DNA of 64,000 nt from Methanolobus sp. WCC4 (GTDB lineage: Archaea; Halobacteriota; Methanosarcinia; Methanosarcinales; Methanosarcinaceae). The notes beneath the pieces are model-generated. The model was given only the letters and a program-made list of their open reading frames with translations, had not been told where the DNA came from and did no database searches. The first letter of the stretch is position 1. Each line of letters opens with the position of its first letter. This document shows positions 1-10,429 of the stretch, piece by piece. The stretch covers positions 310,001 through 374,000 of the forward strand of contig NZ_CP150629.1 in NCBI RefSeq assembly GCF_038022665.1, given 5' to 3'. The position numbers and the translations under genes are program-made.

Positions 1-1772
1 ACCTCTATCTTTTCGAACATATCATCGAGGGTATCGCAGGATACGGCAATTGTATAGGAGTTCCTGTAGTACGTGGTGAGGCTTACTTTGACAGTTCATA
101 CAGCGGAAACCCACTGGTCAACGTTGTTGCTGTCGGTCTTGCACGTGAGAAGGACGTTGTTACAGCATGTGCACAGAAGGCAGGTAACAAGCTCGTGCTC
201 ATGGGATCCACAACAGGAAGGGACGGACTTGGCGGAGCATCCTTCGCGTCAAGGGACCTCTCAGAGGACTCCGAAGCAGAGGACAGGCCAAGTATCCAGA
301 TCGGTGATCCGTTCACAGAGAAGCTCCTTATCGAAGCTACACTTGAAGCGATCGGTAAAGGCTATGTGAAGTCATGCAGGGACCTTGGTGCAGCCGGACT
401 TGCAGGTGCAAGTTCAGAGATGGCATCCAAAGGTGACCTGGGAATGAGGATCATCGCTGATAATGTGGTCCTTCGTGAGACCGGAATGACACCTTACGAG
501 ATACTTATCGCAGAATCACAGGAACGTATGCTCCTTGAAGTAGAACCGGAGAATGTCGATGCTGTCCTTGATATCGCAAAGAAGTACGACCTCAACGGCA
601 GCATGATAGGAGAGCTCACCGAGGAACTGAACTACACAGTAGAGTTCAAGGGCGAGGTTGCTGCAGATATACCAGTAAAACTACTCACAGAAGGAGCACC
701 AACATTCGAGCGTCCTTCAACTGCACCTGAAGAGAGGGACATCGGCGAGAAACCGGAACTTCCTTCAGACATGAAGAAGGCAGTGCTCGATGTACTTTCC
801 TCACACAACGTGGCATCAAAGAGATGGATCTACAGGCAGTACGACCATGAAGTTCAGGTACGCACTGTAAGAAAACCGGGCGATGATGCAGGTATACTTC
901 GCATCGACGGAAATGAGGGAATAGCACTCTCCTGCGGATGCAATCCAAGACACACACTCCTTGACCCATATGCAGGCGGAAAGGGAACAGTCATCGAGAA
1001 TGCCATGAATCTCGCGGTCAAGGGAGCACGCGGACTTGCGATCGTGGATTGTCTTAACTTCGGAAATCCGGAGAGACCTGACATATACTGGCAGTTCAAA
1101 CATGCAATTCTCGGACTCGGTGATGCTTCAAGGGACCTGACAATACCAGTAGTAGGTGGAAACGTATCACTATACAATGAGAGTGGCGAGTTCAAGACAG
1201 CTATCGCACCAACTCCATCCATCGGACTTGTAGGTCATATAGAGGATGTTAACAAGGCACCAGCCGGAGTGTTCATACAGGACGGCGACACCATCATCCT
1301 CATAGGTGCAACATCTGACGAACTTGGTGGCTCTGAATACTACAACATCATCGGAAAGGAAATGGACGGAAAGGCTCCACAGCCACCGGAGAATGTTGTA
1401 AAGGTGATCGACACGCTCATCGACCTTGCAAAGAGTGGAAAGCTCACTGCATCCCATGACGTATCAGTCGGTGGAATTGCTGCCGCGATCAGTGAGATGT
1501 GCGAGAACTACGGTGCTGACATCGACCTGAGCAACATCGCAGAAGGCTTAAGGGCAGATGATGTCCTGTTCTCCGAATCCTATGCAAGGGCACTGGTAGC
1601 AACATCCGAGCCTGATGCAGTAAAAGAGATGCTCAAGGATGTACCATACACAGTAATAGGTACTACAGGTGGAAATGTCCTGAACATCCAGACAGGCGAT
1701 TCTAAGATCGAGCTGACACTTGAAGAGATAGAAGAAGCAAGGGACAGTTTAATGGCATTGATGATGGAATAA
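1..1772 (+). CDS. purL: Phosphoribosylformylglycinamidine synthase subunit PurL, 3' part
   Basis: This is the C-terminal part (about 590 residues) of PurL, the large subunit of FGAM synthase, which amidates FGAR with ATP and glutamine-derived ammonia in purine synthesis. The window opens inside the gene: frame 3 is open from base 3, and the first ATG (195) is internal. Visible family features are the glycine-rich segment around [14 protein letters not shown], a substrate-like EITLGTG-type core, and the second AIRS-like half with [14 protein letters not shown]-type sequence near 1150-1190. The end is followed by a T-rich run suited to termination. The neighbour on the other strand is convergent. 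PurQ and PurS are not in the window. The identification is secure; only the N-terminus is missing. Confidence 0.93.
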   Translation, partial: LYLFEHIIEGIAGYGNCIGVPVVRGEAYFDSSYSGNPLVNVVAVGLAREKDVVTACAQKAGNKLVLMGSTTGRDGLGGASFASRDLSEDSEAEDRPSIQIGDPFTEKLLIEATLEAIGKGYVKSCRDLGAAGLAGASSEMASKGDLGMRIIADNVVLRETGMTPYEILIAESQERMLLEVEPENVDAVLDIAKKYDLNGSMIGELTEELNYTVEFKGEVAADIPVKLLTEGAPTFERPSTAPEERDIGEKPELPSDMKKAVLDVLSSHNVASKRWIYRQYDHEVQVRTVRKPGDDAGILRIDGNEGIALSCGCNPRHTLLDPYAGGKGTVIENAMNLAVKGARGLAIVDCLNFGNPERPDIYWQFKHAILGLGDASRDLTIPVVGGNVSLYNESGEFKTAIAPTPSIGLVGHIEDVNKAPAGVFIQDGDTIILIGATSDELGGSEYYNIIGKEMDGKAPQPPENVVKVIDTLIDLAKSGKLTASHDVSVGGIAAAISEMCENYGADIDLSNIAEGLRADDVLFSESYARALVATSEPDAVKEMLKDVPYTVIGTTGGNVLNIQTGDSKIELTLEEIEEARDSLMALMME

Positions 1773-1782
1773 CCATCATCAC

Positions 1783-1795
1783 ATTACTTTTTTTT
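1783..1795 (+). terminator. T-rich terminator after purL
   Basis: An uninterrupted run of eight or so T residues begins within 20 bases of the purL stop codon and precedes the convergent flavodoxin-like gene. Archaeal RNA polymerase terminates at such U-tracts without needing a strong hairpin. No clear stem is seen. Confidence 0.45.
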
Positions 1796-1834
1796 ATTAG
1801 TATATTTTAGTTTTAACCTTACTTTAGAGCGTCA

Positions 1835-2485
1835 TTAATCGCTTTCCTTCACAGCGTCCTCATAAAGCTTGTTTATGTTAGTTGGGATAGGATTATCCTT
1901 CAGAAGTTTTGCAAAGAATGCAAGGTTGTTGACCATATACCTGATGGTCTTATTGGTGTAGAGATGCCTCTCGCCTCCGGCATCGATATAACTCGGACCC
2001 GGACCTGCCGGACCTACCCAGTAGCTATCAACGTTCGGTGGCACGGTGCAGCCCAGATGGGTCAGATTGAACAATGTATTGGCAGCAATGTTGTGAGCTC
2101 CATCCTCATTGCCGGTGATAACAACACCAGCTACCTTTCCATATAGGGGGAACTGGCCGGTCTCCTTATCATATTCCTCATAGGTACCATCCAGTCTTTC
2201 GAGTACCAGTTGTGTTACTGAGGAACGTACACCGAACCATATTGGTGAACCTATTATGAGAATGTCACATGCCTTGATCTTTTCCAGTATCAAAGGCCAT
2301 TGGTCGCCTTCGCCCTCATCGGAGGAAACACCGAACTTAACGTTATAGTCCGTTACCCTCACGACCTCGCTTTCAACCCCAAGCTCCTCAAAAAGTTTAA
2401 CCGCTTTGTCAATAAGGACCCTGGTGTTAGAGATCTCAGGCGAATACTTCAAAGTACAGTTCAAAAATAATGCTTTTAACCCCAT
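1835..2485 (-). CDS. Flavodoxin-fold NADPH-dependent FMN reductase-like protein
   Basis: A 216-residue protein with the flavodoxin-like Rossmann fold of the NAD(P)H-dependent FMN reductase family. The N-terminal strand ALFLNCTLKYSPEISNT is the phosphate-binding loop for FMN, and the central IIGSPIWFGVRSSVTQLVLERL segment forms the second flavin loop and the dimer helix. GNEDGAHNIAANTLFNLTHLGC follows, as in multimeric flavodoxin WrbA-like oxidoreductases. It is soluble, with no signal peptide. It probably passes electrons to quinone-like or iron substrates, but the true substrate cannot be read from sequence. It is monocistronic and convergent with purL. Confidence 0.8.
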   Translation of the reverse strand: MGLKALFLNCTLKYSPEISNTRVLIDKAVKLFEELGVESEVVRVTDYNVKFGVSSDEGEGDQWPLILEKIKACDILIIGSPIWFGVRSSVTQLVLERLDGTYEEYDKETGQFPLYGKVAGVVITGNEDGAHNIAANTLFNLTHLGCTVPPNVDSYWVGPAGPGPSYIDAGGERHLYTNKTIRYMVNNLAFFAKLLKDNPIPTNINKLYEDAVKESD

Positions 2486-2634
2486 ACAAAAAGATGGATC
2501 TGCAACACATAAAAAGATATCTTAGGTCAGAAGATAGGATGAGAACACTATAACTCGCAGGAACGATCAAAGTAATAGAAATGAAACAAAAAAGAGTTTG
2601 GAAGAATGGTCACAATGAACCATTCTTTGAAGAA

Positions 2635-2847
2635 TTACTCTTCCTTCTCTCCAAAAGCAAATTTACGCAATACTCTTGTGATCTTGATGTTCACGGTGTC
2701 GCCGACCTGAGTTCCAGGCACGAAGATGACAAAACCCTCTACTCTGGCAATTCCGTCTCCTTCTCTTGCAATATCCTCGATCGTTACTTCGTAGGTCTCT
2801 CCAACATCTACAGGAGCTGTTGATTCTCTGTCATTGTTGTTAAACAA
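2635..2847 (-). CDS. Small TRAM-domain RNA-binding protein
   Basis: A 70-residue protein that is essentially one TRAM domain (a beta-barrel of the OB type) after a short polar N-terminus. Key residues are VGETYEVTIEDIAREGDGIARVEGFVIFVPG followed by GDTVNIKITRVLRKFAFGE. Stand-alone TRAM proteins are abundant in methanogens and halophiles and bind RNA; cold-adapted methanogens have been reported to use them as RNA chaperones that substitute for bacterial Csp proteins. It is transcribed alone, leftwards, from the AT-rich spacer shared with cdc48. Confidence 0.88.
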   Translation of the reverse strand: MFNNNDRESTAPVDVGETYEVTIEDIAREGDGIARVEGFVIFVPGTQVGDTVNIKITRVLRKFAFGEKEE

Positions 2848-3047
2848 AATAATGCACGTCCTTTAATTAAACTTAAGATCCAAAACCATAATGAAAAACA
2901 TCAAGATAAAATCCACTAATATGAATCCCAGAATAGCACCGAATCTTACATCGATTAGTACACATAGCAGATATTTAAATCTTCTCAGCAGATCATAAGC
3001 GACCCGATAAAATGGATAACTGAAAAGAATGCGGAGACCATATCTTA

Positions 3048-3065
3048 TTTATTCTTTAGAATAAA
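3048..3065. promoter_or_regulatory. Palindromic operator candidate ahead of cdc48
   Basis: An 18-bp inverted repeat with perfect 8-bp arms (TTTATTCT, two-base spacer, AGAATAAA) lies immediately upstream of an A/T-rich TATA-like box (tagatataaa, 3071-3080), about 70 bases before the cdc48 start. The position just upstream of TATA suits a transcription regulator. The regulator is unknown. Confidence 0.4.
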
Positions 3066-3134
3066 ATAGGTAGATATAAATTACAGTCATACTCTAACGT
3101 ACTGTTTGCTAATAATGACCAGAGGGATGAAAAT

Positions 3135-5372
3135 ATGGATGAAGTACAGATCAAAGTAGAAAAGGCGCACCCTAATGATTTTGGCAGGGGTATTATCCGC
3201 CTGGACCCCACGACCCTCCTGAGCCTGCAGCTCTCACCCGGTGATATAGTCGAAATAGAAGGGAAAAGAAAGACTGCTGCCAAGGTATGGAGAGCTGAAA
3301 GACAGGACTGGGGACAGGGAATTGTCAGGATAGACGGTTTCATAAGGCAGAACGCAGGTGTGGGCATCGGTGAAAGGATCACCGTCAGGAAGGCAGAGGT
3401 CGTGACTGCCACAAAGGTCATACTGGCACCACCTGAAGGGGTGACAATGGAATATGGCGATCACATCAGCGAGATCATCAAGCGTAATATAATGAAGCGT
3501 CCCCTTGTTGAAGGAGACATAATACCTATCATCAGTTCAATGACACAGCCCATGACATCACAGGGCGGTGGACAGGCAATCCCGCTTATCGCTGTGGAAA
3601 CTGAGCCACAGGATGAAGAGATACTCATTATCGGAGAGTTCACAGAGATAGAACTTCGCCAGAAGCCTGTCCGTGGCTATGACGGAGCCACCAGAGGTGT
3701 GACATACGAGGATATCGGCGGACTTGGTACTGAGATACAGCGTGTCAGGGAGATGATCGAACTTCCACTGAGACACCCCGAGCTATTCCAGAGACTGAAC
3801 ATCGAACCTCCAAAGGGTGTTATACTCTATGGACCACCAGGAACTGGAAAGACACTTATCGCAAAGGCAGTTGCCAATGAATCCAGAGCTAATTTCCTCT
3901 ACATCGCAGGACCCGAGATAATGGGCAAATATTACGGGGAGAGCGAGGAACGCATTCGTAAGATCTTCGAGGAGGCAGAGGATGATGCACCTTCTATCAT
4001 ATTCATAGACGAGATCGACTCGATCGCACCAAAGAGAGAGAACGTCACCGGAGAGGTAGAGCGCAGGGTCGTTGCCCAGTTGCTCACCATGCTGGATGGG
4101 CTTGAGGAAAGGGGACAGGTCGTCGTAATCGGTGCCACTAACCGTGTGGATGCCATCGACCCTGCACTTCGCAGACCAGGAAGGTTCGACAGGGAGATAG
4201 AGATAGGCGTACCTGATACAGAGGACCGTCTTGAGATCCTCCAGATCCATACAAGAGGTGTCCCGCTTGCAGATGATGTGGATGAGGATTATCTGGATCA
4301 TATCGCAAAACACACACAGGCTTTTGTGGGTGCCGATCTCCTTGCACTTGTACAGGAAGGTGCAATGCGTTCCCTGAGGCGTGCATTGCCTGATATCAAC
4401 CTGGAGGAGGAGGACATCCCACAGGAGATCCTTGATAACATCACAGTATGCAGGGACGACTTCGAGAACGCGCTTCGTGAGATCGAGCCTTCTGCAATGA
4501 GAGAGGTGCTTGTAGAGGTACCTGATGTGAAATGGAAGGATGTCGGAGGAGTTGACAAGGCCAAGCAGGAGATCAAGGAAGCTGTTGAATGGCCGCTCAC
4601 AAGACCTGACAGGTTCATCAGCATGGGTATCAAACCACCTAAAGGAGTACTGCTCTTCGGACCGCCGGGCACTGGTAAGACACTCATCGCACAGGCAGTT
4701 GCCAATGAATCCAATGCCAATTTCATCAGTGTAAAAGGACCACAGATGCTGTCCAAATGGGTAGGAGAATCCGAGAAGGCCATCAGGGAGACATTCAAGA
4801 AAGCAAGACAGGTGGCTCCATGTATCGTGTTCTTCGACGAGATAGACTCGATCGCGCCAATGAGGAGTGCCGGGTCGGATGATTCCAAAGTATCCGAGAG
4901 GGTTGTCAACCAGCTATTGACAGAGCTTGATGGTCTTGAACCACTGAAAGAGATAGTTGTGGTCGCCGCAACCAACCGACCTGACATAATCGACCCCGCG
5001 CTTTTGAGGTCCGGAAGGTTTGACAGGATGGTACTGGTAGGTCAATCCACCTATGCAGGCAGGAAGGAGATCTTCAAGATACATGCAAGGAACATACCTC
5101 TTGCCGATGATGTGACAATAGACGAGCTTGCATCCATGACGGAAGGATTCGTCGGAGCTGACATTGAAGCAGTGTGCAGAGAAGCAGTAATGCTCTCTTT
5201 GAGAGATGATTTCGACGCAGAGAAAGTTACCATGAAGTATTTCAGGGATGCTTTGAACAAGGTAAGACCAACATTGTCCGAGAACCTGATAGAATACTAT
5301 GAGAAGATACAGGCACAGTTCAAGGGCGGCATCAAGAAAGAAGAAGCAAGTTCTTATATAGGATACAGATAA
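3135..5372 (+). CDS. cdc48: Cdc48/VAT-type AAA ATPase
   Basis: A 745-residue protein with the complete Cdc48/p97/VAT layout: an N-terminal substrate-binding domain (double-psi barrel plus four-stranded barrel, residues 1 to about 190), then two AAA modules. Walker A is GPPGTGKT at about residues 233 and 509. Walker B appears as [12 protein letters not shown] and [12 protein letters not shown], and arginine-finger regions are present in both modules ([17 protein letters not shown]). It unfolds proteins for the proteasome and remodels complexes in the cytosol. The length matches archaeal VAT. The start at 3135 has a GAGGG site at suitable spacing. The C-terminus ends in a short hydrophobic-aromatic tail (YIGYR), which resembles the HbYX proteasome-docking motif region. 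A PRC-barrel gene follows 48 bases later. Confidence 0.97.
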   Translation: MDEVQIKVEKAHPNDFGRGIIRLDPTTLLSLQLSPGDIVEIEGKRKTAAKVWRAERQDWGQGIVRIDGFIRQNAGVGIGERITVRKAEVVTATKVILAPPEGVTMEYGDHISEIIKRNIMKRPLVEGDIIPIISSMTQPMTSQGGGQAIPLIAVETEPQDEEILIIGEFTEIELRQKPVRGYDGATRGVTYEDIGGLGTEIQRVREMIELPLRHPELFQRLNIEPPKGVILYGPPGTGKTLIAKAVANESRANFLYIAGPEIMGKYYGESEERIRKIFEEAEDDAPSIIFIDEIDSIAPKRENVTGEVERRVVAQLLTMLDGLEERGQVVVIGATNRVDAIDPALRRPGRFDREIEIGVPDTEDRLEILQIHTRGVPLADDVDEDYLDHIAKHTQAFVGADLLALVQEGAMRSLRRALPDINLEEEDIPQEILDNITVCRDDFENALREIEPSAMREVLVEVPDVKWKDVGGVDKAKQEIKEAVEWPLTRPDRFISMGIKPPKGVLLFGPPGTGKTLIAQAVANESNANFISVKGPQMLSKWVGESEKAIRETFKKARQVAPCIVFFDEIDSIAPMRSAGSDDSKVSERVVNQLLTELDGLEPLKEIVVVAATNRPDIIDPALLRSGRFDRMVLVGQSTYAGRKEIFKIHARNIPLADDVTIDELASMTEGFVGADIEAVCREAVMLSLRDDFDAEKVTMKYFRDALNKVRPTLSENLIEYYEKIQAQFKGGIKKEEASSYIGYR

Positions 5373-5420
5373 ATATATGAAAAATTTAGATGTGATTTTT
5401 ATACATAGGGGCGAATGAAA

Positions 5421-5696
5421 ATGGCAAACGTCTTTGCAAAGAACCTTTCGAGCAAACAGGTAATGGCAACTGATGGAACAGAGATCGGCATTCTGTTCAA
5501 CATCGTAATGGACATCAGGACCGGAGACCTTATCGACCTGATAGTTAAACCGGACATGAGTCTTGATACATCAAAGTACAAGATCGATGAGCAGTATATC
5601 CTGTTACCCTTCGAATCTGTCAGGGCTATCAAGGACTACATAGTCGTTGATAAGAACATAGCAAGAGGAATGGGCACTGAGCCCGTCAATATCTGA
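5421..5696 (+). CDS. PRC-barrel domain protein
   Basis: A protein of about 91 residues consisting of one PRC-barrel domain (AKNLSSKQVMATDGTEIGILFNIVMDIRTGDLIDLIVKP ... ILLPFESVRAIKDYIVVDK). PRC-barrels are small beta domains found in RimM and photosynthetic reaction centre H subunits; stand-alone archaeal copies are common, and some have been linked to cell-division complexes in haloarchaea. The GGGG site lies only three bases from the ATG at 5415 but nine from the ATG at 5421, so the second ATG is preferred. The 48-base gap to cdc48 contains its own AT-rich stretch, so co-transcription is possible but not required. Confidence 0.85.
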   Translation: MANVFAKNLSSKQVMATDGTEIGILFNIVMDIRTGDLIDLIVKPDMSLDTSKYKIDEQYILLPFESVRAIKDYIVVDKNIARGMGTEPVNI

Positions 5697-5734
5697 ATAA
5701 CAGACTGCAAAGCGCATACCTGCCTTTGCGGCTC

Positions 5735-5750
5735 TGCACTCTTTTTTTAC
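5735..5750 (+). terminator. T-run terminator after PRC-barrel gene
   Basis: Shortly after the stop codon a run of seven T residues follows a GC-richer stretch containing a weak stem (gcaaagcgc ... gcctttgc). It lies before the convergent phosphatase gene. Confidence 0.4.
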
Positions 5751-5769
5751 ACCCGGCACTAAGCTGCCA

Positions 5770-6450
5770 TCATATCAGGTCGTTAGATAGAAGGAAATCT
5801 ATAGCTTCAGCGGTGCCATCGCCATATGTAGCCTCACAGACATGGTCAGCGATATCTTTCAGGAAATCATCGGCATTACCTACAGCGATTGCGAAGCCTG
5901 CTTCCTGAAGCATCTCCAGGTCGTTCACTGAATCTCCAATTGCAACGAAATCCGATGTTTCAAGTCCCATCAGTTCTGCCATCTTCTGAAGACCTGTGCC
6001 CTTGTTGATCTTCCTGCTCTTTATATGGATGGCAAAGTGTGTATCAATTATCTCAACACCGGGGAAACGGTCAGCAAGGAGTTCCCTTGCCTCATTGATA
6101 TCGAAGGTGCTTCTCAGGACGATCTCGGTCTTCCTGTGAACCGAATCCAGTTTTTCCATATCATACACGGTTGACAGAAACTCGTATGCTTCCTCACACT
6201 CATGGACAACGTCTGAGACTATAGGCTCGTTGTCAAATCCATCGACTATGACACCACCATTCTCGGCTATGATATTGCAGCATACACCGACAAGTTTTGA
6301 CACTGCCTTTGCATAACACAGTACGTTCCCGGTTGCTATTATCACAGGAATATCCAGTGAGCGCAACTTTGCAGCAGCTTCAAGACTGAGCCTGCGGTCA
6401 CTATGAGTTATAGTCCCATCAACGTCGATTGCAAGAGCCTTGTACTTCAT
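5770..6450 (-). CDS. Phosphoglycolate phosphatase, archaeal HAD type
   Basis: A 226-residue HAD-superfamily hydrolase of the archaeal TA0175 phosphoglycolate phosphatase type (Cof-like, subclass IIB). Motif I is ALAIDVDGTITHSD at the N-terminus with the nucleophilic and general-acid Asp residues. Motif II lies in IIATGN, and motif IV is the acidic GDSVNDLEMLQEAGFAIAVGNA near the C-terminus. The enzyme clears 2-phosphoglycolate. An upstream in-frame ATG would add 13 unrelated residues (MKTLLSISLHLVH); the start at 6450 places MKYKALAIDVDGT as expected for the family. Confidence 0.88.
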   Translation of the reverse strand: MKYKALAIDVDGTITHSDRRLSLEAAAKLRSLDIPVIIATGNVLCYAKAVSKLVGVCCNIIAENGGVIVDGFDNEPIVSDVVHECEEAYEFLSTVYDMEKLDSVHRKTEIVLRSTFDINEARELLADRFPGVEIIDTHFAIHIKSRKINKGTGLQKMAELMGLETSDFVAIGDSVNDLEMLQEAGFAIAVGNADDFLKDIADHVCEATYGDGTAEAIDFLLSNDLI

Positions 6451-6521
6451 ATGCACTAGATGAAGAGAAATGGATAAAAGTGTTTTCAATACCGTATTTA
6501 AAGGTTAAAAAGAGAGGAAGA

Positions 6522-6539
6522 GATCCCCATATGGAGATC
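6522..6539 (-). terminator. Hairpin terminator after radA
   Basis: An inverted repeat (GATCtCCAT / ATGGgGATC, nearly perfect and read either way) lies 20 bases past the radA stop. On the minus strand it is followed by a pyrimidine/T-rich tract (cttcctctcttttt). Confidence 0.5.
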
Positions 6540-6561
6540 CCTGTTGTAAAAGAATAAAATA

Positions 6562-7539
<978 letters not shown>

Positions 7540-7699
7540 TTATCTTAACTCCTGGGTGCACATGTTTTCTTCTGGTGCACAATTCGATTACTAATTGGTC
7601 TCTGAGTATATATACCTGAATAGAGCGGGGTGAAAGTATTATTCCAGCATAAAACACCGGTACACAAGACTTATCACCGAACATACGTATTAGAGAACG

Positions 7700-8170
7700 A
7701 TGCCCAGAGTAGTAGTAGGCGGAACATTCGAATGCCTTCATGACGGACACAGGGAACTCCTGCAAAAAGCATTCGGGCTTGCCGGAGACGGATCAGTGGA
7801 TATCGGCCTGACATCCGATGAGATGGCAAACAAACGTCCACGCAATGTTCCTGACTATGAGACCCGAAAAGGAATGCTCATTGAGTATATCAATGAGATA
7901 ATAGAAGCTCATGAATATGCCATCATAGAACTCTCAGACCCCTATGGCAAAACACTTACCGAGAACTACGACTACATTATTGTGTCCCCGGAAACATATC
8001 CTGTCGCCCTGAGGATCAACGAACTCAGGAAGGAGAAGGGACTCAGGGAAATAGATATCGTCAAAGTGGAATACGTACTTGCCGATGATGAAAGGCCGAT
8101 CTCATCAACAAGAATAGTACAGGGCGAGATAGATATTCACGGACACCTGAAAGCCGGTCGTGGAACATAA
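7700..8170 (+). CDS. coaD: Phosphopantetheine adenylyltransferase, archaeal type
   Basis: A 156-residue nucleotidyltransferase of the archaeal PPAT type. It transfers AMP to 4'-phosphopantetheine to make dephospho-CoA. The HxGH motif appears as CLHDGHRELL near residue 14, and the second signature is ISSTRIVQGEI near the C-terminus. The length matches archaeal and eukaryotic-like PPAT rather than bacterial CoaD. The start follows a purine-rich leader (gagaacg). A small protein gene and an endonuclease IV-like gene follow on the same strand. Confidence 0.9.
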   Translation: MPRVVVGGTFECLHDGHRELLQKAFGLAGDGSVDIGLTSDEMANKRPRNVPDYETRKGMLIEYINEIIEAHEYAIIELSDPYGKTLTENYDYIIVSPETYPVALRINELRKEKGLREIDIVKVEYVLADDERPISSTRIVQGEIDIHGHLKAGRGT

Positions 8171-8201
8171 TTTTATAAACTATTTTTTACAACTTAGGTC
8201 C

Positions 8202-8534
8202 ATGGGAAGAGTATTCAACGAAATGGACAATCAGATATTCAACAAGCTTGCACCTGAACTCAGCGGGAACACGATGTCCAATGCAGGACATAACTATCCT
8301 TTTATCCTCAGGCCAATATCCCACAAGATAGCAGAGGACGGAGTAGATTTCAGGAACAGGATGGAAAAACTGGATGCAGAGGAGATGGAATATCTTTTCC
8401 AGATGGCAATGGAAGGTAAAGAGGACATCAGGTCACTCGAAGAGGATGATGTTGACACGTTCCTCGAACTTGTCGAAGAGAAGCTTTCAACAGAGAAACT
8501 GAAAGAACTCAAAGCAAAATTAGGCATGGCATAA
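8202..8534 (+). CDS. Conserved small acidic helical protein, unrecognised
   Basis: A 110-residue protein starting MGRVFNEMDNQIFNKLAPELSG. The sequence is strongly acidic and helical in its C-terminal half (EEMEYLFQMAMEGKEDIRSLEEDDVDTFLELVEEKLS). No family is recognised. An ATG at 8160 would overlap the end of coaD and add residues encoded by a TATA-like stretch (ttttataaac, 8171-8180); that box is about 25 bases before 8202, so a leaderless or near-leaderless transcript from 8202 is more likely. The stop overlaps the start of the next gene (TAATG), so it is translationally coupled to the endonuclease IV-like gene. Confidence 0.75.
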   Translation: MGRVFNEMDNQIFNKLAPELSGNTMSNAGHNYPFILRPISHKIAEDGVDFRNRMEKLDAEEMEYLFQMAMEGKEDIRSLEEDDVDTFLELVEEKLSTEKLKELKAKLGMA

Positions 8535-9370
8535 TGAAGCCTGCAAAACTCCTTTTTGGTACCGCCGGCACACCCAAGAGCTCTAAGAAAAGGAACAGCA
8601 TATCCGGCATCGAAAGAGTGAAGGAACTGGGACTTGACTGCATGGAACTTGAGTTCGTCCGTGGGGTCAAGATGGGCGAATCCACTGCAGGAGATGTTCT
8701 CAAAAAGTCCGAAAGAGAGGATATAGCCCTGAGCGTGCATGCTCCATATTATATCAACCTCAATTCCCTTGAGCCTGAAAAGGTCGATGCGAGCATAGAA
8801 CGTATCCATAGGTCCTCACGGATCGGAAGCCTTTGCGGTGCAAGGAACATCGTATTCCATCCAGCCTATTACCAGAAAGATACACCTGAGAAGGTCTACG
8901 ATAAAGTTTCCGGACTACTGAAAGAGCTCAGTTCCCGGTTGACCGACGAAGGAATAGAAGTGATACTCCGGCCCGAGACCACAGGTAAAGGAACCCAGTT
9001 CGGAAGTCTGCAGGAGAATGTCAGGCTTGGTGCTGAACTTGATAATGTGCTCCCATGCATTGATTTTGCTCACCTGCATGCAAGGAGCAACGGTGCTGAG
9101 AACAGTTATGATGAGTTCGCTTCCACGCTGGAATTCATGGAGAACGAACTTGGCAGGGAAGGACTGGATGATATGCACATGCATGTATCAGGCATCGAAT
9201 ACGGAGATAAGGGAGAAAGGAAACATCTTAACCTTGATGATTCGGACCTGCAATATGCAGAACTGATGCAGGCCCTGAAGGATTTCAAGGTCAAAGGACT
9301 CCTGATATGTGAGAGTCCCGATAATGAGGGCGATGCCCTCCTGCTGAAAAGAACATATGAGGGTCTGTAG
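8534..9370 (+). CDS. Endonuclease IV-like TIM-barrel protein
   Basis: A 278-residue protein of the AP endonuclease family 2 (Nfo, COG0648-like), which cleaves abasic sites 5' to the lesion with a trinuclear zinc centre. Probable zinc ligands are visible in order: H of SVHAPYY, H of IVFHPAYY, E of RPETTGK, D and H of CIDFAHLHA, H of MHVSGIEY, H of ERKHLNL and E of LICESP. The Asp of the usual DxH motif is not present (RKH is read instead), so one ligand may be replaced. The start codon overlaps the preceding stop. It is probably a DNA-repair enzyme, but a related sugar-isomerase fold role is not excluded. Confidence 0.8.
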   Translation: MKPAKLLFGTAGTPKSSKKRNSISGIERVKELGLDCMELEFVRGVKMGESTAGDVLKKSEREDIALSVHAPYYINLNSLEPEKVDASIERIHRSSRIGSLCGARNIVFHPAYYQKDTPEKVYDKVSGLLKELSSRLTDEGIEVILRPETTGKGTQFGSLQENVRLGAELDNVLPCIDFAHLHARSNGAENSYDEFASTLEFMENELGREGLDDMHMHVSGIEYGDKGERKHLNLDDSDLQYAELMQALKDFKVKGLLICESPDNEGDALLLKRTYEGL

Positions 9371-9380
9371 ACCCTCTCAC

Positions 9381-10067
9381 TCATATATGAAGAACAGGTG
9401 CCGCATGCTCCAGGACCGGATGGAGCAATGTGAACAGACCTATTGCAACAATAACAGTACCACTCACAAGCGGAAGCTTGTTGATCCTCGTGCTGCTTAC
9501 GTAGCTCTCAATGAAGCTTTTACTCTTGACGAATATAACTGACAGTGAAGTAATGGCTATTGCAAGACCTGCACTGAATATCAGTACATATATCAGGCCG
9601 TTGTAGACCTGGTTGTTCGCGATGCTGAACAGCAATACTGCAAGTGCTGCAGGACATGGAATAAGTCCTGTGGAAAGCCCTATGGCGATCACACCTTTTT
9701 TCGTATCTATGGCATGTTCGTGTGGACGATAGAATTTTCTCAGTATCCATACACCAACGGCTACTAGAATGACCCCTCCTACCACACTCATGATATCATG
9801 CGTCATATCGACATTCAGAGCTTCCACCAGATAGATGGATGCAACTCCCAGCGCCAGCACCACAACAACGTGAGATACGACAATTGTGATTCCCAGAGTA
9901 AGTGCATCTTTCATATCTGCATCCGTACCCATGACAAAAACTGCCATTATCGATTTTCCGTGACCGGGCTCAAGTGCATGCAATGCTCCCAGAAGGAAAG
10001 CCGAGATCACTATCAAAAAGCTAAGTTCCGAGGAAAGGGCTTCTGACCCCAGTGAAAGAATGTCCAT
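9381..10067 (-). CDS. NicO/RcnA-like nickel or cobalt permease
   Basis: A 228-residue membrane protein with six predicted helices and the NicO/UreH/RcnA signature HALEPGHGKS near residue 28, followed by a second helix pair with HEHAIDTKKG in the central loop and a GLIPCPAALAVLLFS segment typical of the family. It moves nickel or cobalt across the cytoplasmic membrane. Import versus efflux cannot be told from sequence, but placement next to the cbi cluster suggests cobalt handling. The upstream in-frame extension to 10208 is promoter DNA. An AGGAGATATCATC site precedes the chosen ATG. Two copies of the TTNGTANTACNAA-type palindrome flank its TATA box. Confidence 0.85.
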   Translation of the reverse strand: MDILSLGSEALSSELSFLIVISAFLLGALHALEPGHGKSIMAVFVMGTDADMKDALTLGITIVVSHVVVVLALGVASIYLVEALNVDMTHDIMSVVGGVILVAVGVWILRKFYRPHEHAIDTKKGVIAIGLSTGLIPCPAALAVLLFSIANNQVYNGLIYVLIFSAGLAIAITSLSVIFVKSKSFIESYVSSTRINKLPLVSGTVIVAIGLFTLLHPVLEHAAPVLHI

Positions 10068-10120
10068 GATGATATCTCCTTTAATCCCAATAACAAAGTG
10101 CAAATATGTGTTAGTTGTTG

Positions 10121-10133
10121 TTCGTAATACTAA
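10121..10133. promoter_or_regulatory. Metal-gene palindrome, nicO-proximal copy
   Basis: TTCGTAATACTAA fits the palindrome TTNGTANTACNAA exactly. It lies just downstream of the nicO TATA-like box (the agtatataag stretch, 10143-10152), where the transcript should begin, the classical place for a repressor. The same palindrome occurs ahead of cbiQ. Confidence 0.55.
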
Positions 10134-10142
10134 TTTGTAGTG

Positions 10143-10152
10143 AGTATATAAG
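10143..10152 (-). promoter_or_regulatory. TATA-like box of nicO
   Basis: On the minus strand the box reads cttatatact, A/T-rich and 75 bases before the nicO ATG, enclosed by two copies of the palindrome. The expected transcription start is near 10120. Confidence 0.45.
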
Positions 10153-10186
10153 TAAGTTATGAATAAATATGCTACTAAAACATTAT

Positions 10187-10199
10187 TTCGTATTACTAG
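10187..10199. promoter_or_regulatory. Metal-gene palindrome, nicO-distal copy
   Basis: TTCGTATTACTAG matches TTNGTANTACNAA with one end mismatch and lies upstream of the nicO TATA-like box. The two copies have the same orientation and are 66 bases apart. Confidence 0.45.
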
Positions 10200-10429
10200 A
10201 TTATTCAATAATACGCATCAAGCCACACAATTACAGAAAAATGAACAAATACATAATGATAAGTACGTTTATAGTATTAAGAAAATACACAATAATAGCA
10301 GGAAAAGTATGACACATAAGTGAAATTACACAAACAATGAAGATTTTGCAGATTCAAAAGATAAAACATACTAATAACATATATTTGAAGAATAAAGTAA
10401 CATATTATGCGTTAGTCTTGCAGAAACAA

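Noticed and set aside
4298-4987. 229-residue frame antisense to cdc48
   Set aside because: A shadow of the highly conserved AAA coding sequence; no ribosome site or family resemblance.
9368-9390. Pyrrolysine-type UAG read-through of the endonuclease IV-like gene
   Set aside because: Reading past the TAG gives only six further residues before another stop, and the protein is full length at TAG.
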